Shown: piece by piece, positions 1 through 8,189 of the stretch | Layout of the letters: every line of letters starts with the position of its first letter | Position numbering within the stretch: position 1 is the first letter of the stretch | Assembly: GCF_030269645.1 (NCBI RefSeq) | Contig: NZ_BSTR01000001.1 | Span: 1-53,640, forward strand | Direction: 5' to 3' | DNA: 53,640 nt | DNA from: Actinokineospora sp. NBRC 105648 | GTDB taxonomy: Bacteria; Actinomycetota; Actinomycetes; Mycobacteriales; Pseudonocardiaceae | Notes under the pieces: model-generated | Databases searched by the model: none | What the model saw: only the letters and a program-made list of their open reading frames with translations | Told to the model about the DNA's origin: nothing | Made by a program: the position numbers and the translations under genes

Positions 1-20
1 CCCCCCCAACCCCCCACCCC

Positions 21-79
21 CAGCGGTGAGGCCACCCCCGCTGGTACGCAAGTCCCGCTACGAATGCTCGATCTAATGG
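21..79 (+). repeat. Family A repeat, truncated copy (left module only)
   Basis: This stretch matches the left module of the family A elements at 113-334 and 17371-17700: a short CAGCGG/CCGCTG hairpin followed by a conserved block ending in CTCGATCTA. The rest of the element is missing. The 20 bases before it are almost pure C. Confidence 0.7.
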
Positions 80-112
80 CTGCCCCACCCACCCACCCAC
101 CCAGCACCCAAC

Positions 113-334
113 CGCAGCGGTGAGGCCGCCCCCGCTGGTACCGCCGGCCCCGCTACGGATGCTCGATCTAGTGGACTCGCTTCGTGTGGGGGAGGAGTAC
201 CGCTAAACTTGACCGGTGGTGGGGAATGCCCTTCACCCGCCGTTTTTTCACCACCGCGGTGCTCTAGGGGCCCCACACGAAGCGAGTTCACTAGATCGAG
301 CCCCGCTTGTAACTCGGGCAACGAAGACGGCAAC
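113..334 (+). repeat. Family A long hairpin repeat, copy 1
   Basis: Two 30-base arms at 162-191 and 271-300 are complementary at 29 of 30 positions, and the single exception is a G.U pair if the plus strand is transcribed. The 79-base interior holds a second hairpin (GGTGGTG against CACCACC). A short left-module hairpin precedes the arms and a conserved block ending GACGGCAAC follows them. No protein-like reading frame is conserved between copies, so reading frames here are probably spurious. It may be a structured RNA or a REP/MITE-like element. Function unknown. Confidence 0.8.
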
Positions 335-343
335 CCTCGCACG

Positions 344-450
344 AGCAAAGAGGTGCCGGGGCGCAGCGGGTGGGAGAGGGATCACCCACACCAAAGCCAG
401 GCTAGCGCCTTCTTTCTTGGGGTCCCCGAACAAAGCCACCCCACCCAATC
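344..450 (+). repeat. Family B hairpin repeat, damaged copy 1
   Basis: The right arm (425-450) and the centre match the complete family B copies at 17166-17299 and 53291-53425, but the outer left arm is absent. The element abuts family A copy 1, as if one had inserted beside or into the other. From about 450 to 546 I see nothing else recognisable. Confidence 0.7.
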
Positions 451-546
451 GAGCAGTTGGCATCCGGCCGCACCTTCGAGGACCCAGCTACAAAAGCAAC
501 CAAACGACGCCACTTCCCTTAGGCGCAGCCAGAGCGCCAATCAAGC

Positions 547-1497
547 TCACTGCGCCGTGGGCTCATCGAAGTCGCCGTGGTCGCGATTCCCCCGAGGCCA
601 CAACGGTTGTTCGCTCCCCTCCGGTCCCGCCAGCGCTCGTCTGTCCTCTTCGGACTGTCCAATCCGGGGCCACCCGACAGCGCTCAACGTCGGCCGGTCG
701 TCGAGTCTTTCGGCGTACTGCGGCTCGATCTCCGTCTTGGTCACCGCCGCCGTCAACCGCGCGAAGGTCGGGATCAGGTCAGCCGCCTCGCGCACCTGCT
801 CCGGGTGCCGGGCGAGCCACCACACCACCGCCGTGCCCGGGTCGGTCAGGATCTCGTCGGCCAGGTAGGCCCGGGTGCGCTGTTCCAACTCCTGCTCTTG
901 GTGCCGGACCTGCTTCTCCTTGCGCAGTTCGGCCAGGCGCTCCAGCCGCCGGGCGTCCTCCTCCGGCACCGTCAGGCCCACGTTCTCCGCCCACGTCACG
1001 ATCTGGCCGGACCGGTCCGGGGCCATCGCGCCCAGTTCCGCCGCCAATCGGGTCAGGACCATCGGCGCGTCGGTCGGGGAGCCGGTGACCGTCACCTGCC
1101 GGGCCCGCTCCAGGATCGAGTGCACCGCCAGCCCGCGCAGGTTGCCGTGCTGTGGGACGCCCGCGTTCGCCGACCAGCACACCGTGCAGGACAGGATGAA
1201 CCGGTAGTAGGGCTCCGCGCTGTCCACCGGGATGGCGGGCACGTGGTGTTCGGCGTGCGCCGCCTGCTCGGCGGGCTTGGCCTCGGCCCGTTCCCGGGCC
1301 ACTTCGGCGCGCAGCGCGCTCTGCTCGCGGTGGAACAGCAGCTGCTTCACCACCAGTGCGCCGAGTCCCAGTGCCACGAGCAGCACGGGGACGGTCACCC
1401 AGTTCTTCCAGCCGAGTGCGAGGCCCGCCGCCAGGGGAACCGCCGCTGCGGCAACCATGACGACCGCGGGCGCGCGCCAACGCGCAGCGGTTTCCAC
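547..1497 (-). CDS. Membrane-anchored protein of unknown function
   Basis: I do not recognise the family. The 316-residue product starts with two adjacent hydrophobic segments (about residues 10-30 and 33-52), which should anchor it in the cytoplasmic membrane. A charged Glu/Ala-rich stretch likely to be helical follows (55-80). The remaining soluble part is rich in Glu and Arg, contains one CxxC pair (Cys104, Cys107) and ends in a hydrophilic tail. The start is a GTG at 1497 without a clear Shine-Dalgarno sequence; an internal Met at residue 14 is an alternative. It stands alone, pointing away from the next gene cluster. Confidence 0.75.
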   Translation of the reverse strand: METAARWRAPAVVMVAAAAVPLAAGLALGWKNWVTVPVLLVALGLGALVVKQLLFHREQSALRAEVARERAEAKPAEQAAHAEHHVPAIPVDSAEPYYRFILSCTVCWSANAGVPQHGNLRGLAVHSILERARQVTVTGSPTDAPMVLTRLAAELGAMAPDRSGQIVTWAENVGLTVPEEDARRLERLAELRKEKQVRHQEQELEQRTRAYLADEILTDPGTAVVWWLARHPEQVREAADLIPTFARLTAAVTKTEIEPQYAERLDDRPTLSAVGWPRIGQSEEDRRALAGPEGSEQPLWPRGNRDHGDFDEPTAQ

Positions 1498-1598
1498 ACC
1501 TAGGTGGGTACCTGTTGCGCGGGCGAAGTAGTAGACCGATCAAGCGGATTCGCTCGAACATACGAACCGCCCTGTGCGGTCCGTAGCCGATATCGGCG

Positions 1599-2357
1599 TC
1601 AGGGGGTCGGAACGCCCGCCCAGCGGACAGCGGGCAGCCCCCGGACGCCGGGGTCGCAGGCGTGCACCGTGCCGTCGGCGGTGGTGATCAGCATGGTCTC
1701 GCCCGCGAAGCAGCACGCCACCGCGTCCGGGAGCCGGACGATGCTGTGCGCCGCGCCCGCGCCGTCGATCCGCCGGACGCCGGAACCGCCCGCCACCCAG
1801 GCGAACCCGTCGACGTCGACGGCCACCCCGCGCGCGGTCGAGGTCAGCACCCGGCCCGCGCCGACCGTTCCGTTGGCCAGGTCGAAGGCGTGCGCGGTCA
1901 GGCCGTCCGCGCCGACCCGGTAGACAGTGGCCGTGTCCGGGCTCCACGCCAGCGCGTGCGTGGGGCCGCCGAGCACCGGGTGCACGGTGCCGCTCAGGTC
2001 GACCCGGTGCAGGGTGTCCCGGCCCGCCAGCCACAGCCGCCCGGCCGGGTCGCACCAGGCGCCGTCGGCGGCGGGCAGGGCGAGCGGGCGGGCCCGGCCG
2101 TCGCGGCGCAGCAGCACCGGGTCGCCGGTCACCGCCCAGCCGTCGCGGGCGGGCACGGCGCTGGTGACCCGACCGTCCAGGCAGAGGGTGGCGGTGTGCC
2201 GCGGTCCCAGGGGTGTCATGCGCCCCAACTGGATCCGCGCGCCTGGACCGTCCACCCAGGACAGTTCGGTGCCGGTCCAGCGCAGGCCGTCGACCCGCCT
2301 GCCGATGAGCCCGGCGCACGCGCCCGCGGCCAGTTCCCGCGGCCTGATCCTGGCCAT
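1599..2357 (-). CDS. SMP-30/gluconolactonase-like beta-propeller protein
   Basis: The 252-residue protein consists of repeated short blades with recurring DG-x-WCDPAGRLWLAG- and VDVDGFAWVAGG-like strands. This pattern is typical of SMP-30/gluconolactonase (lactonohydrolase) six-bladed propellers. Family members hydrolyse sugar lactones or are structural propellers; the substrate here cannot be read from sequence. The ATG at 2357 is preferred because GGGAGG lies five bases upstream, whereas the longer in-frame extension runs through regulatory DNA. Two TGGTC-type palindromes lie between this start and the upstream gene, suggesting control by a GntR/DasR-type regulator. There is no signal peptide, so it is probably cytoplasmic. 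Confidence 0.65.
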   Translation of the reverse strand: MARIRPRELAAGACAGLIGRRVDGLRWTGTELSWVDGPGARIQLGRMTPLGPRHTATLCLDGRVTSAVPARDGWAVTGDPVLLRRDGRARPLALPAADGAWCDPAGRLWLAGRDTLHRVDLSGTVHPVLGGPTHALAWSPDTATVYRVGADGLTAHAFDLANGTVGAGRVLTSTARGVAVDVDGFAWVAGGSGVRRIDGAGAAHSIVRLPDAVACCFAGETMLITTADGTVHACDPGVRGLPAVRWAGVPTP

Positions 2358-2375
2358 GCCGTCCTCCCGCCCAAG

Positions 2376-2387
2376 TGGTCCAAACCA
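2376..2387 (-). promoter_or_regulatory. DasR (dre)-like operator, proximal
   Basis: TGGTCCAAACCA is a 12-base imperfect palindrome close to the DasR-responsive-element core TGGTCTAGACCA. It lies 19 bases upstream of the SMP-30-like start, overlapping the leader region, where a bound repressor would block transcription. Confidence 0.45.
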
Positions 2388-2436
2388 ATGTGTCGGGGTT
2401 GGCGGCCGAGCGCAAGTACCTGACGTCACCAGTTTT

Positions 2437-2448
2437 TGGTCCAGACCA
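2437..2448 (-). promoter_or_regulatory. DasR (dre)-like operator, distal
   Basis: TGGTCCAGACCA is a second 12-base near-palindrome of the same type, 61 bases from the first. It matches the direct-repeat word known from chitinase promoters of Streptomyces, a target of the GntR regulator DasR. A TGACGTCA palindrome lies between the two sites at 2421-2428. Confidence 0.5.
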
Positions 2449-2514
2449 TTACTGGGCGGTAGCCCCGGACGGTCCACTGTGGACGCTTGAGCGGTTTTCG
2501 GACCCGGCGCGGGG

Positions 2515-3525
2515 TCAGCGCACCACGGTGAGGTGCTGCTCGGGTGTGCCGGTGAGCAGGCCGCGCAGCAGCTTGGGGCCGGTGCGGAGGCGTTCGGCGA
2601 GGGCCCGGACCGGGTCGTCGAAGGCCAGGGCGACCGCGTCGGCGAGCAGGCGGGGCGTCTCGTCGCCGAGGTCCTCGGCCGGGTCGGCGGGGCGCCGGGG
2701 CAGGCCGAGGGCCCGGCAGCGGTCGAGCAGGCGCGGCAGCGGCACCCCGTAGCGGGTGGCCAGACCGGTCAGGTCGGTGCGCGGGGTGAGCTCGGCGGCG
2801 GGGAGCAGCAGTTCGGCGGCGAAGGCGGCGGCGCCCGCGTCCGGGCTGGTCCCGACGCCGAGCAGCAGCCCGCCGAACTCCACCGCGGCCGCCCACCGGC
2901 GTTCCGGGCCGGGCAGTCGCGGGTCGAGCGCGATCACGGCGCGGCCCGGCAGCAGGGCGCTGAACGCCGGGCCGGGGAACGGGACCACCATGATCCCCCG
3001 CGCTTCCAGGTGCGCGGTCAGGTGCGGCAGCGGACCCCGCGGCGCCCGCCAGTCGAGCCGGACCCCGCGCGCCAACGCGGCAGGGGTGGGCGCGCGGCAG
3101 GCGAGGTTGGACGGGGGGAGCTCCACGTGGTCGTCCACCGCGCACAGGACTTCCCACAGCAGCTCGAGGAACGCCCCCGCCCGCGCGCTGTCGGCCCGGT
3201 TCGCCCGCCGGGTCAGCGAGGTGCGGGTCAGGTCGAGGTGCAGGCGCGGCCTGCCCGCGACGAAGAAGTCCGGCGCGACGCCGAGGGTGCGGGCCCAGGT
3301 GCGCAGCACGTCGGCGGTCGGTCGGTCGCGCCCCAGCTCGTAGTCCTCGACCGGGTGCCCGACGACCTCGGCCAACCCGTCCACGTCCAGCCCGGCCAGC
3401 CGCCGCGCCATCGACAACCGGGGCGGGTCGAACCCCCACCCGGCGGCGAGGGCGTCGGACGACTCGGACGGCACAGCCGGTCCCCCAGTTCGCGCGCGGC
3501 CACGGACCGGGACATCGTCGCCCAT
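2515..3525 (-). CDS. XRE-family regulator with degenerate ImmA/IrrE-like domain
   Basis: The 336-residue protein has an N-terminal helix-turn-helix (about 38-90, ending GVAPDFFVAGRP). A region with the layout of an ImmA/IrrE zinc peptidase follows (about 165-250). The hallmark FAAELLLP of that family is present at 235-242. The HExxH zinc-binding helix, however, reads VEFGG at 215-219, so both histidines are gone. It is therefore probably a DNA-binding regulator with a non-catalytic sensing domain. It lies 33 bp downstream of the 3559-4197 gene on the same strand, which suggests an operon and a partner relationship. The ATG at 3525 has only a weak G-rich ribosome site. Confidence 0.7.
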   Translation of the reverse strand: MGDDVPVRGRARTGGPAVPSESSDALAAGWGFDPPRLSMARRLAGLDVDGLAEVVGHPVEDYELGRDRPTADVLRTWARTLGVAPDFFVAGRPRLHLDLTRTSLTRRANRADSARAGAFLELLWEVLCAVDDHVELPPSNLACRAPTPAALARGVRLDWRAPRGPLPHLTAHLEARGIMVVPFPGPAFSALLPGRAVIALDPRLPGPERRWAAAVEFGGLLLGVGTSPDAGAAAFAAELLLPAAELTPRTDLTGLATRYGVPLPRLLDRCRALGLPRRPADPAEDLGDETPRLLADAVALAFDDPVRALAERLRTGPKLLRGLLTGTPEQHLTVVR

Positions 3526-3558
3526 GCCCCACCGCGACGCTGCCCGGGGTCCCGCGCG

Positions 3559-4197
3559 TCAGGAGGACTGCGGCCGCGTCCGCGTCCGGCGGCGCACCTC
3601 TGGTGCGGGCGGGCGCACCGGGCCGGTGTCGAACAGCCCGGTCTGGCCCGGGGCGTCGTCCAGGGACAGCCCGTGGACCCACTCCCAGTCGACGGTCGAG
3701 CCGCTCAGGGTGCCCTGGCCCGCCCACAGCCCGGTCAGGCCCGCGCCCTCGGTCCCGCTCCACGGCAGCAGCACCAGCGCGCGGTCCTCGACCCACAGCT
3801 CCCGGCGGGTGAGCAGCGCCAGCTCCGTGCTCCGCGCCTCGGTGAGCAGTTCCCTGCGCAGCTCGCTGACCGTGCTGACCGGCCCGTACGGGCCGTCCGG
3901 GACGTTGAACGGGTACAGCGCCACCCTCGGGAGCTTCAGCAGCAGCGACTGGAAACCGCGGTCGGGTTCGAGGCCGTCGACCTCGGCGCTCAGCGACGCC
4001 GCCGTGCGGACGAGGAACTGGTAGCGGTCCGTGCCGTGGCTGACCGCGTTGTCCCAGCCGCCGCGCTCGTCGAGACGGCGCTGTTCCTGCAGGTCGAGGG
4101 CAGCGGCGTGGGCGTCGCGCAGCCAACGGGCCAGCACCTCGGTCACGTGGGCCACGGACAACGGGGATAGCAGCGCCGCCAGGTTCTCCGAGTCCAT
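3559..4197 (-). CDS. Hypothetical protein, partner of the XRE/ImmA-like regulator
   Basis: I do not recognise the family. The 212-residue soluble product has a helical N-terminal half and a more beta-like middle with hydrophobic strands (ALYPFNVPDGPYGP, ELWVEDRALVLLPW). Its tail is short, basic and Arg-rich. There is no signal peptide or membrane segment. The ATG at 4197 is preceded by AGGGAGG five bases upstream, so it is chosen over the GTG at 4212. It is the first gene of a two-gene minus-strand unit with the degenerate ImmA-like regulator, and may be the protein that regulator senses or controls; that is inference. Confidence 0.65.
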   Translation of the reverse strand: MDSENLAALLSPLSVAHVTEVLARWLRDAHAAALDLQEQRRLDERGGWDNAVSHGTDRYQFLVRTAASLSAEVDGLEPDRGFQSLLLKLPRVALYPFNVPDGPYGPVSTVSELRRELLTEARSTELALLTRRELWVEDRALVLLPWSGTEGAGLTGLWAGQGTLSGSTVDWEWVHGLSLDDAPGQTGLFDTGPVRPPAPEVRRRTRTRPQSS

Positions 4198-4228
4198 CCG
4201 CCCTCCCTTCACCCTTTGTACCCGATGA

Positions 4229-4651
4229 TCACCCGTCCGTGAGGGCCCGCCGGATGCGGTCGGCGTAGGACTGGGGGGTGTGCTCGGCGTCGTAGGGGTG
4301 CCGCGGCCCGAGCCAGAAGCGCAGCCCGTCCTTCTTGTGCCGGGGGATGACGTGCAGGTGCAGGTGCGGCACCGACTGGCTGATGATGTTGTTGATCAGG
4401 ATCATCGACCCGTCCGCGCCCAGGCCGTCCTCCACCGCCCGCTGCAGGCGCTGGGCCAGCGTGAAGTAGGGGCCGACCCGGTCCGCTGGCAGGTCGCTGA
4501 GCACCGTCAGGTGCGCCTTGGGCACCAGCAGCACGTGGCCGCGGAAGAGCGGCCGGTGGTCGAGGAACGCGAGCGTGGCCGCGTCCTCGTGCACCACCTC
4601 GGCGGGCAGTTCGCCCGCGACGATTCGGCAGAACACGCATGTTTCCGACAA
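4229..4651 (-). CDS. HIT-family nucleotide hydrolase/transferase
   Basis: The protein carries the histidine triad HLHLHVIPR (H-phi-H-phi-H-phi-phi), the N-terminal CVFCRIVAGELPA motif with two cysteines that can hold zinc, and the FRGHVLLVPKAH strand. It therefore belongs to the HIT superfamily, whose members hydrolyse nucleoside phosphoramidates or dinucleoside polyphosphates. With a TTG start at 4651, preceded by AGGGGA, the product is 140 residues, the usual length; a TTG at 4672 would add seven residues. It is divergent from the TetR gene with about 50 bp between them. Confidence 0.9.
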   Translation of the reverse strand: MSETCVFCRIVAGELPAEVVHEDAATLAFLDHRPLFRGHVLLVPKAHLTVLSDLPADRVGPYFTLAQRLQRAVEDGLGADGSMILINNIISQSVPHLHLHVIPRHKKDGLRFWLGPRHPYDAEHTPQSYADRIRRALTDG

Positions 4652-4703
4652 GGATTCCCCTACCTGGCCCAAACGGCCGAATCAACCTGGGCACAATGGG
4701 TCC

Positions 4704-5321
4704 GTGACCGTTCCGGAGACGCCCTACCAGGTTCGGCGGACGCCCACCCAGTATCGGGCCAGCAGGCAGATCGAACGCATCCTGGACGCGGCCGCGCGAG
4801 TCGTGGCGGAGAAGGGCCTCGCCGCGACCACCACCGCCGACATCGCCAAGGCCGCGGCGGTGTCCATCGGGTCGGTCTACCGGTACTTCCCGGACAAGAT
4901 CGCGGTCATGAAGGCCGTGGTGGAGCGCAACACCCGGCTGTTCCAGCAGCGGGTGACCCTCGCGGGCGCGCCCGCGGCGGACTGGCGCACCGCGGTCGAC
5001 CGCGCCTACACCGCCTACGTCGACATGTGCCGCACCGACGCCGGGTTCCGCGCGGTCAGCGGGGCAGGGCTGGCCGCGGGCGAGCTGGACGGGCCCGCGG
5101 AGGTCGACGACCCGCTGGCCGAGGCCTTCGCCGACCTGCTGGTGCGCCGGTTCCGGTTCAGCGACACCGCGGAGCTGCGGGTGACCCTGCTGCACTGCGT
5201 CACCCTCGGCGACGTGCTGGTCCGGCTGGCCTTCCGGCTCGACCCGTTCGGCCACCAGCCCACCCTGGCGCAGGCCCACCGGGTCATCGTCGGCCTGGTG
5301 GCCGAGCACGCCCCGAGCTGA
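4704..5321 (+). CDS. TetR-family transcriptional regulator
   Basis: The 205-residue protein has a classical TetR DNA-binding domain near residues 15-62 (RILDAAARVVAEKGLAATTT, then IGSVYRYFPDKIAVMKAVVE). An all-helical ligand-binding domain follows. The start chosen is the GTG at 4704. A CACAAT hexamer ends six bases before it, consistent with leaderless translation, and the longer in-frame extension overlaps the divergent HIT gene. Its operator and target are not evident; control of itself and of the HIT gene through the short shared intergenic region is plausible. Confidence 0.9.
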   Translation: MTVPETPYQVRRTPTQYRASRQIERILDAAARVVAEKGLAATTTADIAKAAAVSIGSVYRYFPDKIAVMKAVVERNTRLFQQRVTLAGAPAADWRTAVDRAYTAYVDMCRTDAGFRAVSGAGLAAGELDGPAEVDDPLAEAFADLLVRRFRFSDTAELRVTLLHCVTLGDVLVRLAFRLDPFGHQPTLAQAHRVIVGLVAEHAPS

Positions 5322-5339
5322 CCCCGGCGTGACCGAACC

Positions 5340-5381
5340 GGATTCGGCCCCGCCCCGGGGCGGGGCACCGCGGCCGAATCC
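5340..5381 (+). terminator. Composite hairpin after the TetR gene
   Basis: A ten-base outer stem (5340-5349 with 5372-5381) encloses an 18-base GC palindrome (5348-5365), giving two competing stable hairpins 19 bases after the TetR stop codon. There is no T-run, as is common in high-GC actinomycetes. Confidence 0.6.
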
Positions 5382-5486
5382 ACATCGGTGCCGCGGACCA
5401 TTCGGGGCAGGCGGTTTCCCGACCGGTCGTCGCGGGCGGACTCGGCCGCATCCTGGGCGCACCAGCCGAGGTGAGGGAGACGCCGA

Positions 5487-6635
5487 ATGACCAGCCTGGC
5501 CACGCTCGCCGTGCACGCGGGCCGCGACGATCTCGCGGGCCTCGGGGTGCACGTGCCGCCGATCGACCTGTCCACGACCAACCCGGTCCCCGGCGTCGAC
5601 AGCGGTGGCGCCGCCTACGAGGCCCTCGCCACCGGTGGCCGCCCGCCCGCCGACGGCGGTCTGGTCTACCAGCGCCTCTGGAACCCCACCGTGGCGCGGT
5701 TCGAGGACGCACTGGCCCAGCTGGAGGGCACCGACGAGGCCGTCGCGTTCGGCTCGGGCATGGCCGCGCTCACCGCGTGCCTGATCGCGACCGTCGGCGA
5801 GGGCAAGCCGCACGTCGTCGCGGTGCGGCCGCTCTACGGTGGTTCGGACCACCTGCTGGCCACCGGGCTGCTCGGCACGACAGTCACCTGGGTGGCCCCG
5901 GACGGCGTCGCCGCCGCCGTGCGCCCCGACACCGGGCTCGTCATCGTCGAGACCCCGGCCAACCCGACCCTCGACCTGCTCGACCTCGCCGCGGTCAGCG
6001 CGGCGGCGGGCGCGGTGCCGGTGGTCGTCGACAACACCTTCGCCACGCCGGTCCTGCAGCGCCCGGTCGAGCACGGCGCCGCGCTCGTCCTGCACTCCGC
6101 CACCAAGTACCTCGGTGGCCACGGCGATGTCATCGGTGGCGTCGTGGCCACCACCGCCGACTGGGCCGCCCGCCTGCGCCGGGTCCGCGCGGTGACCGGC
6201 GGCCTCATGCACCCGCTGGCCGGGTACCTGCTGCACCGCGGCCTGCAAACGCTCCCGGTCCGCGTCCACGCCCAGCAGGCCACGGCCATCGAGCTCGCCG
6301 AGTGGCTGCGCGGGAACGAGTTCGTCCGGCGGGTGCACTTCCCCAGCGGTCCGCTCGTCGGCACCCAGATGTCCGGTCCGGGCGCGATGGTCTCCTTCGA
6401 GGTCGGCGACCACGCCGCCGCCGCGCGCACCGTCGAGGCGGTCCGGCTGATCACCCACGCGGTGTCGCTGGGCGGGGTGGACACCCTGGTCCAGCACCCG
6501 GCGTCGCTGACCCACCGGCCGGTGGCGGCCGAGGCCAAACCGGACGCGGCCGTGCTGCGAATGTCGGTCGGGTTGGAGCACGCCGACGACCTGCGTGCCG
6601 ACCTGGAGTACGCGCTCAAGGACGCGCACCGCTGA
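5487..6635 (+). CDS. Cys/Met metabolism PLP-dependent lyase (cystathionine/methionine gamma-lyase family)
   Basis: The 382-residue enzyme shows the fold-type I signature of trans-sulfuration enzymes. YQRLWNPT is the phosphate/substrate contact, LEG and FGSGMAA are the PLP phosphate loop, VVDNTFATP carries the PLP-binding Asp, and SATKYLGGHGDVIGG carries the Schiff-base lysine near residue 207. PGAMVSFEV and SLGGVDTLVQHPA complete the family pattern. The reaction could be gamma-elimination of methionine, cystathionine or homocysteine; sequence alone does not decide. AGGGAG precedes the ATG. An Lrp/AsnC regulator follows 47 bp downstream on the same strand, a usual partner of amino-acid catabolic lyases. 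Confidence 0.85.
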   Translation: MTSLATLAVHAGRDDLAGLGVHVPPIDLSTTNPVPGVDSGGAAYEALATGGRPPADGGLVYQRLWNPTVARFEDALAQLEGTDEAVAFGSGMAALTACLIATVGEGKPHVVAVRPLYGGSDHLLATGLLGTTVTWVAPDGVAAAVRPDTGLVIVETPANPTLDLLDLAAVSAAAGAVPVVVDNTFATPVLQRPVEHGAALVLHSATKYLGGHGDVIGGVVATTADWAARLRRVRAVTGGLMHPLAGYLLHRGLQTLPVRVHAQQATAIELAEWLRGNEFVRRVHFPSGPLVGTQMSGPGAMVSFEVGDHAAAARTVEAVRLITHAVSLGGVDTLVQHPASLTHRPVAAEAKPDAAVLRMSVGLEHADDLRADLEYALKDAHR

Positions 6636-6682
6636 CATAGGTTCGGCTGGTTCGCGTCCGTCCGCAGAGAGAACACACACCC

Positions 6683-7156
6683 ATGGGCCAGCCAGCCGAA
6701 CTCGACCCGACCGACGTCGCCATCCTGCGCGAGCTGCAACGCGACGCCCGCCTGCAGAACAAGGAGCTGGCGGCGATCGTCGGGGTCGCGCCGTCCACGG
6801 CGCTGGAGCGGGTCCGGTCGCTGCGCCGCCGCGGCGTGCTCACCGGCTTCCACGCCACCGTCGACCTGGCCGCGCTCGGCAGGCCGATAAGCGCGCTGCT
6901 GTCCGTGCGCGTGCGGCCGCACCGGCAGCGCGTCGTCGAGGAGTTCAAGGCGTTCGTGCTCGACCAGCCGGAGACGGTGTCGCTGCTGCACGTCGCGGGG
7001 CCGGACGACTACCTGGTGCAGGTAGCGGTACCGGACACCACCCACCTGCAACAGCTGCTGATCACGCGCCTGCTCAACCGGTCTGAAGTGGTCTCGGTCA
7101 ACACCCTCTTGGTGTTCGAGGCTGTGGGACGTCCGGTGCAGGCGCCGATCCGGTAA
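6683..7156 (+). CDS. Lrp/AsnC-family transcriptional regulator
   Basis: The 157-residue protein has the usual two-domain Lrp layout. The N-terminal helix-turn-helix (about 8-60) contains LDPTDVAILRELQRDARLQN and VAPSTALERVRSLRRRGVL; the C-terminal half is the RAM ligand-binding domain (about 70-150). Family members sense amino acids as dimers or octamers. Lying just downstream of a Met/Cys-type PLP lyase, it probably controls that gene in response to a sulfur amino acid. A strong hairpin terminator follows its stop codon. Confidence 0.9.
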   Translation: MGQPAELDPTDVAILRELQRDARLQNKELAAIVGVAPSTALERVRSLRRRGVLTGFHATVDLAALGRPISALLSVRVRPHRQRVVEEFKAFVLDQPETVSLLHVAGPDDYLVQVAVPDTTHLQQLLITRLLNRSEVVSVNTLLVFEAVGRPVQAPIR

Positions 7157-7174
7157 GGGCGTACCGGATAAGAC

Positions 7175-7219
7175 GGTGAGGGCCGGTCAGCTCCGCGGGG
7201 GAGCTGACCGGCCCTCACC
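7175..7219. terminator. Bidirectional terminator between the Lrp and LPXTG genes
   Basis: Two perfect 20-base arms (7175-7194 and 7200-7219) enclose a five-base loop. The hairpin lies between two convergent genes, 19 bases after the Lrp stop and 14 bases from the end of the LPXTG gene, so it can serve both. Confidence 0.9.
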
Positions 7220-7233
7220 GGTTCCTCTTAGCG

Positions 7234-7866
7234 CTAGTTCTTCTTCGCGCGACGCGCGGCGACCAGAGCTCCACCGCCGCCGAGCACCAGTACGCCGCCG
7301 ATGGCCAACGGGATCCCGACGTTGGAGCCGGTGTCCGGCAGGTCGTTCGGGTTCGGCGCGGGGGAGTTCGTCGGCGCGACCGTGGTCGGCGCGGGCTTGC
7401 TGGTCGAGGTCGACACGGTCGGCTTCGCCGTGGTCGTCGTGGTGACCGGCGGCTTGGTCGGGTTGGTCGACTCGGTGGGCTTGGTGGAGGTCGTCTCGGT
7501 GACGCACTTGCGCGCGGTGAGGGTGTCCTCGTAGCCGTACTGCTTGCCGTCGCCCGCGACGACCTTCACGTGGAAGGTGTGCGCGACGGTGCCGTCGTAC
7601 TTGGTGGTGCTGTGGTACTCGCGGCCGAAGTTGTCGTTCTCGGCGACGACCTTGTCGTCGGCGGTGATCACGACGGTGTTCTTCACGTCGCCGTTGTAGG
7701 CGGTGAGGTCGACCTTGAGGACGGTCTTCTCGCCCTCGCAGGAGGCCACGGCCTTGGGCGTGTGCGCGCTCGCGGTGCCCGCGAACATGGCCAGCGCGGC
7801 GGCGGCGAGGGAGGTGACGGCGGCGGCGCGACCGGCTGAGCGCAGCCAGTCGCGGGAACGGGACAT
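7234..7866 (-). CDS. LPXTG cell-wall-anchored surface protein
   Basis: The 210-residue protein begins with a signal peptide (basic n-region, hydrophobic core, probable cleavage after TASA near residue 34). One beta-rich domain follows, with a cysteine near each end (ASCEGEK, ARKCVTE) that could form a disulfide. A Thr/Pro/Ser-rich wall-spanning stalk of about 50 residues comes next. The C-terminus is a complete sorting signal: LPDTG at about 176-180, a hydrophobic helix and the basic tail RRAKKN. Sortase should link it to peptidoglycan. The ATG at 7866 was chosen because the signal peptide starts there. Binding partner unknown. Confidence 0.85.
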   Translation of the reverse strand: MSRSRDWLRSAGRAAAVTSLAAAALAMFAGTASAHTPKAVASCEGEKTVLKVDLTAYNGDVKNTVVITADDKVVAENDNFGREYHSTTKYDGTVAHTFHVKVVAGDGKQYGYEDTLTARKCVTETTSTKPTESTNPTKPPVTTTTTAKPTVSTSTSKPAPTTVAPTNSPAPNPNDLPDTGSNVGIPLAIGGVLVLGGGGALVAARRAKKN

Positions 7867-8189
7867 AGCCAAGGCGGGGACTCCATCCAACAGCAGGGCG
7901 CCCGCAGCCCCCGACCCGGTGAGCCACCGACGTTGATGAGCCGGGAGGGTAGTCACCCACTTGGGTGGACTTTCACCGGGGTAGCCACTCTTGGTGTGTA
8001 GTCCACCCGGTCGATAGGTCCTGGCCATAACTCACACGAGTGAATGTATCGATATGCGTCCTGTTTGTGTCATTGACATCAATCAGGCCCCATGGGGCAT
8101 TCGGGTGATGTACACAGTGAGTACGTGCACACCGTGTCATCACGTGGCTAGTTGCCCCGACAATGACACCTGCCAATCGGGTGATCACG
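7867..8189. other. Gene-free divergent promoter region with small palindromes
   Basis: No credible coding sequence lies between the LPXTG gene and the 8190 gene. The DNA is less GC-rich than its surroundings. It contains TGTCATTGACA (8068-8078), a perfect inverted repeat around one base, and GCCCCATGGGGC (8087-8098). They are possible operators, but no regulator is assigned. Confidence 0.5.

Noticed and set aside
209..1088. Long plus-strand reading frames crossing the repeat region (proteins with SLDRAP- or GNEDGN-like segments)
   Set aside because: They run through hairpin families A and B and into the antisense of the 547-1497 gene; the frame is not conserved between repeat copies, so they are artefacts of GC-rich repeats.
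4209..6680. An 823-residue minus-strand reading frame opposite the TetR and PLP lyase genes
   Set aside because: It is the antisense shadow of genes with clear domains; the translated sequence is Gly/Arg/Ala-rich with no family motifs.
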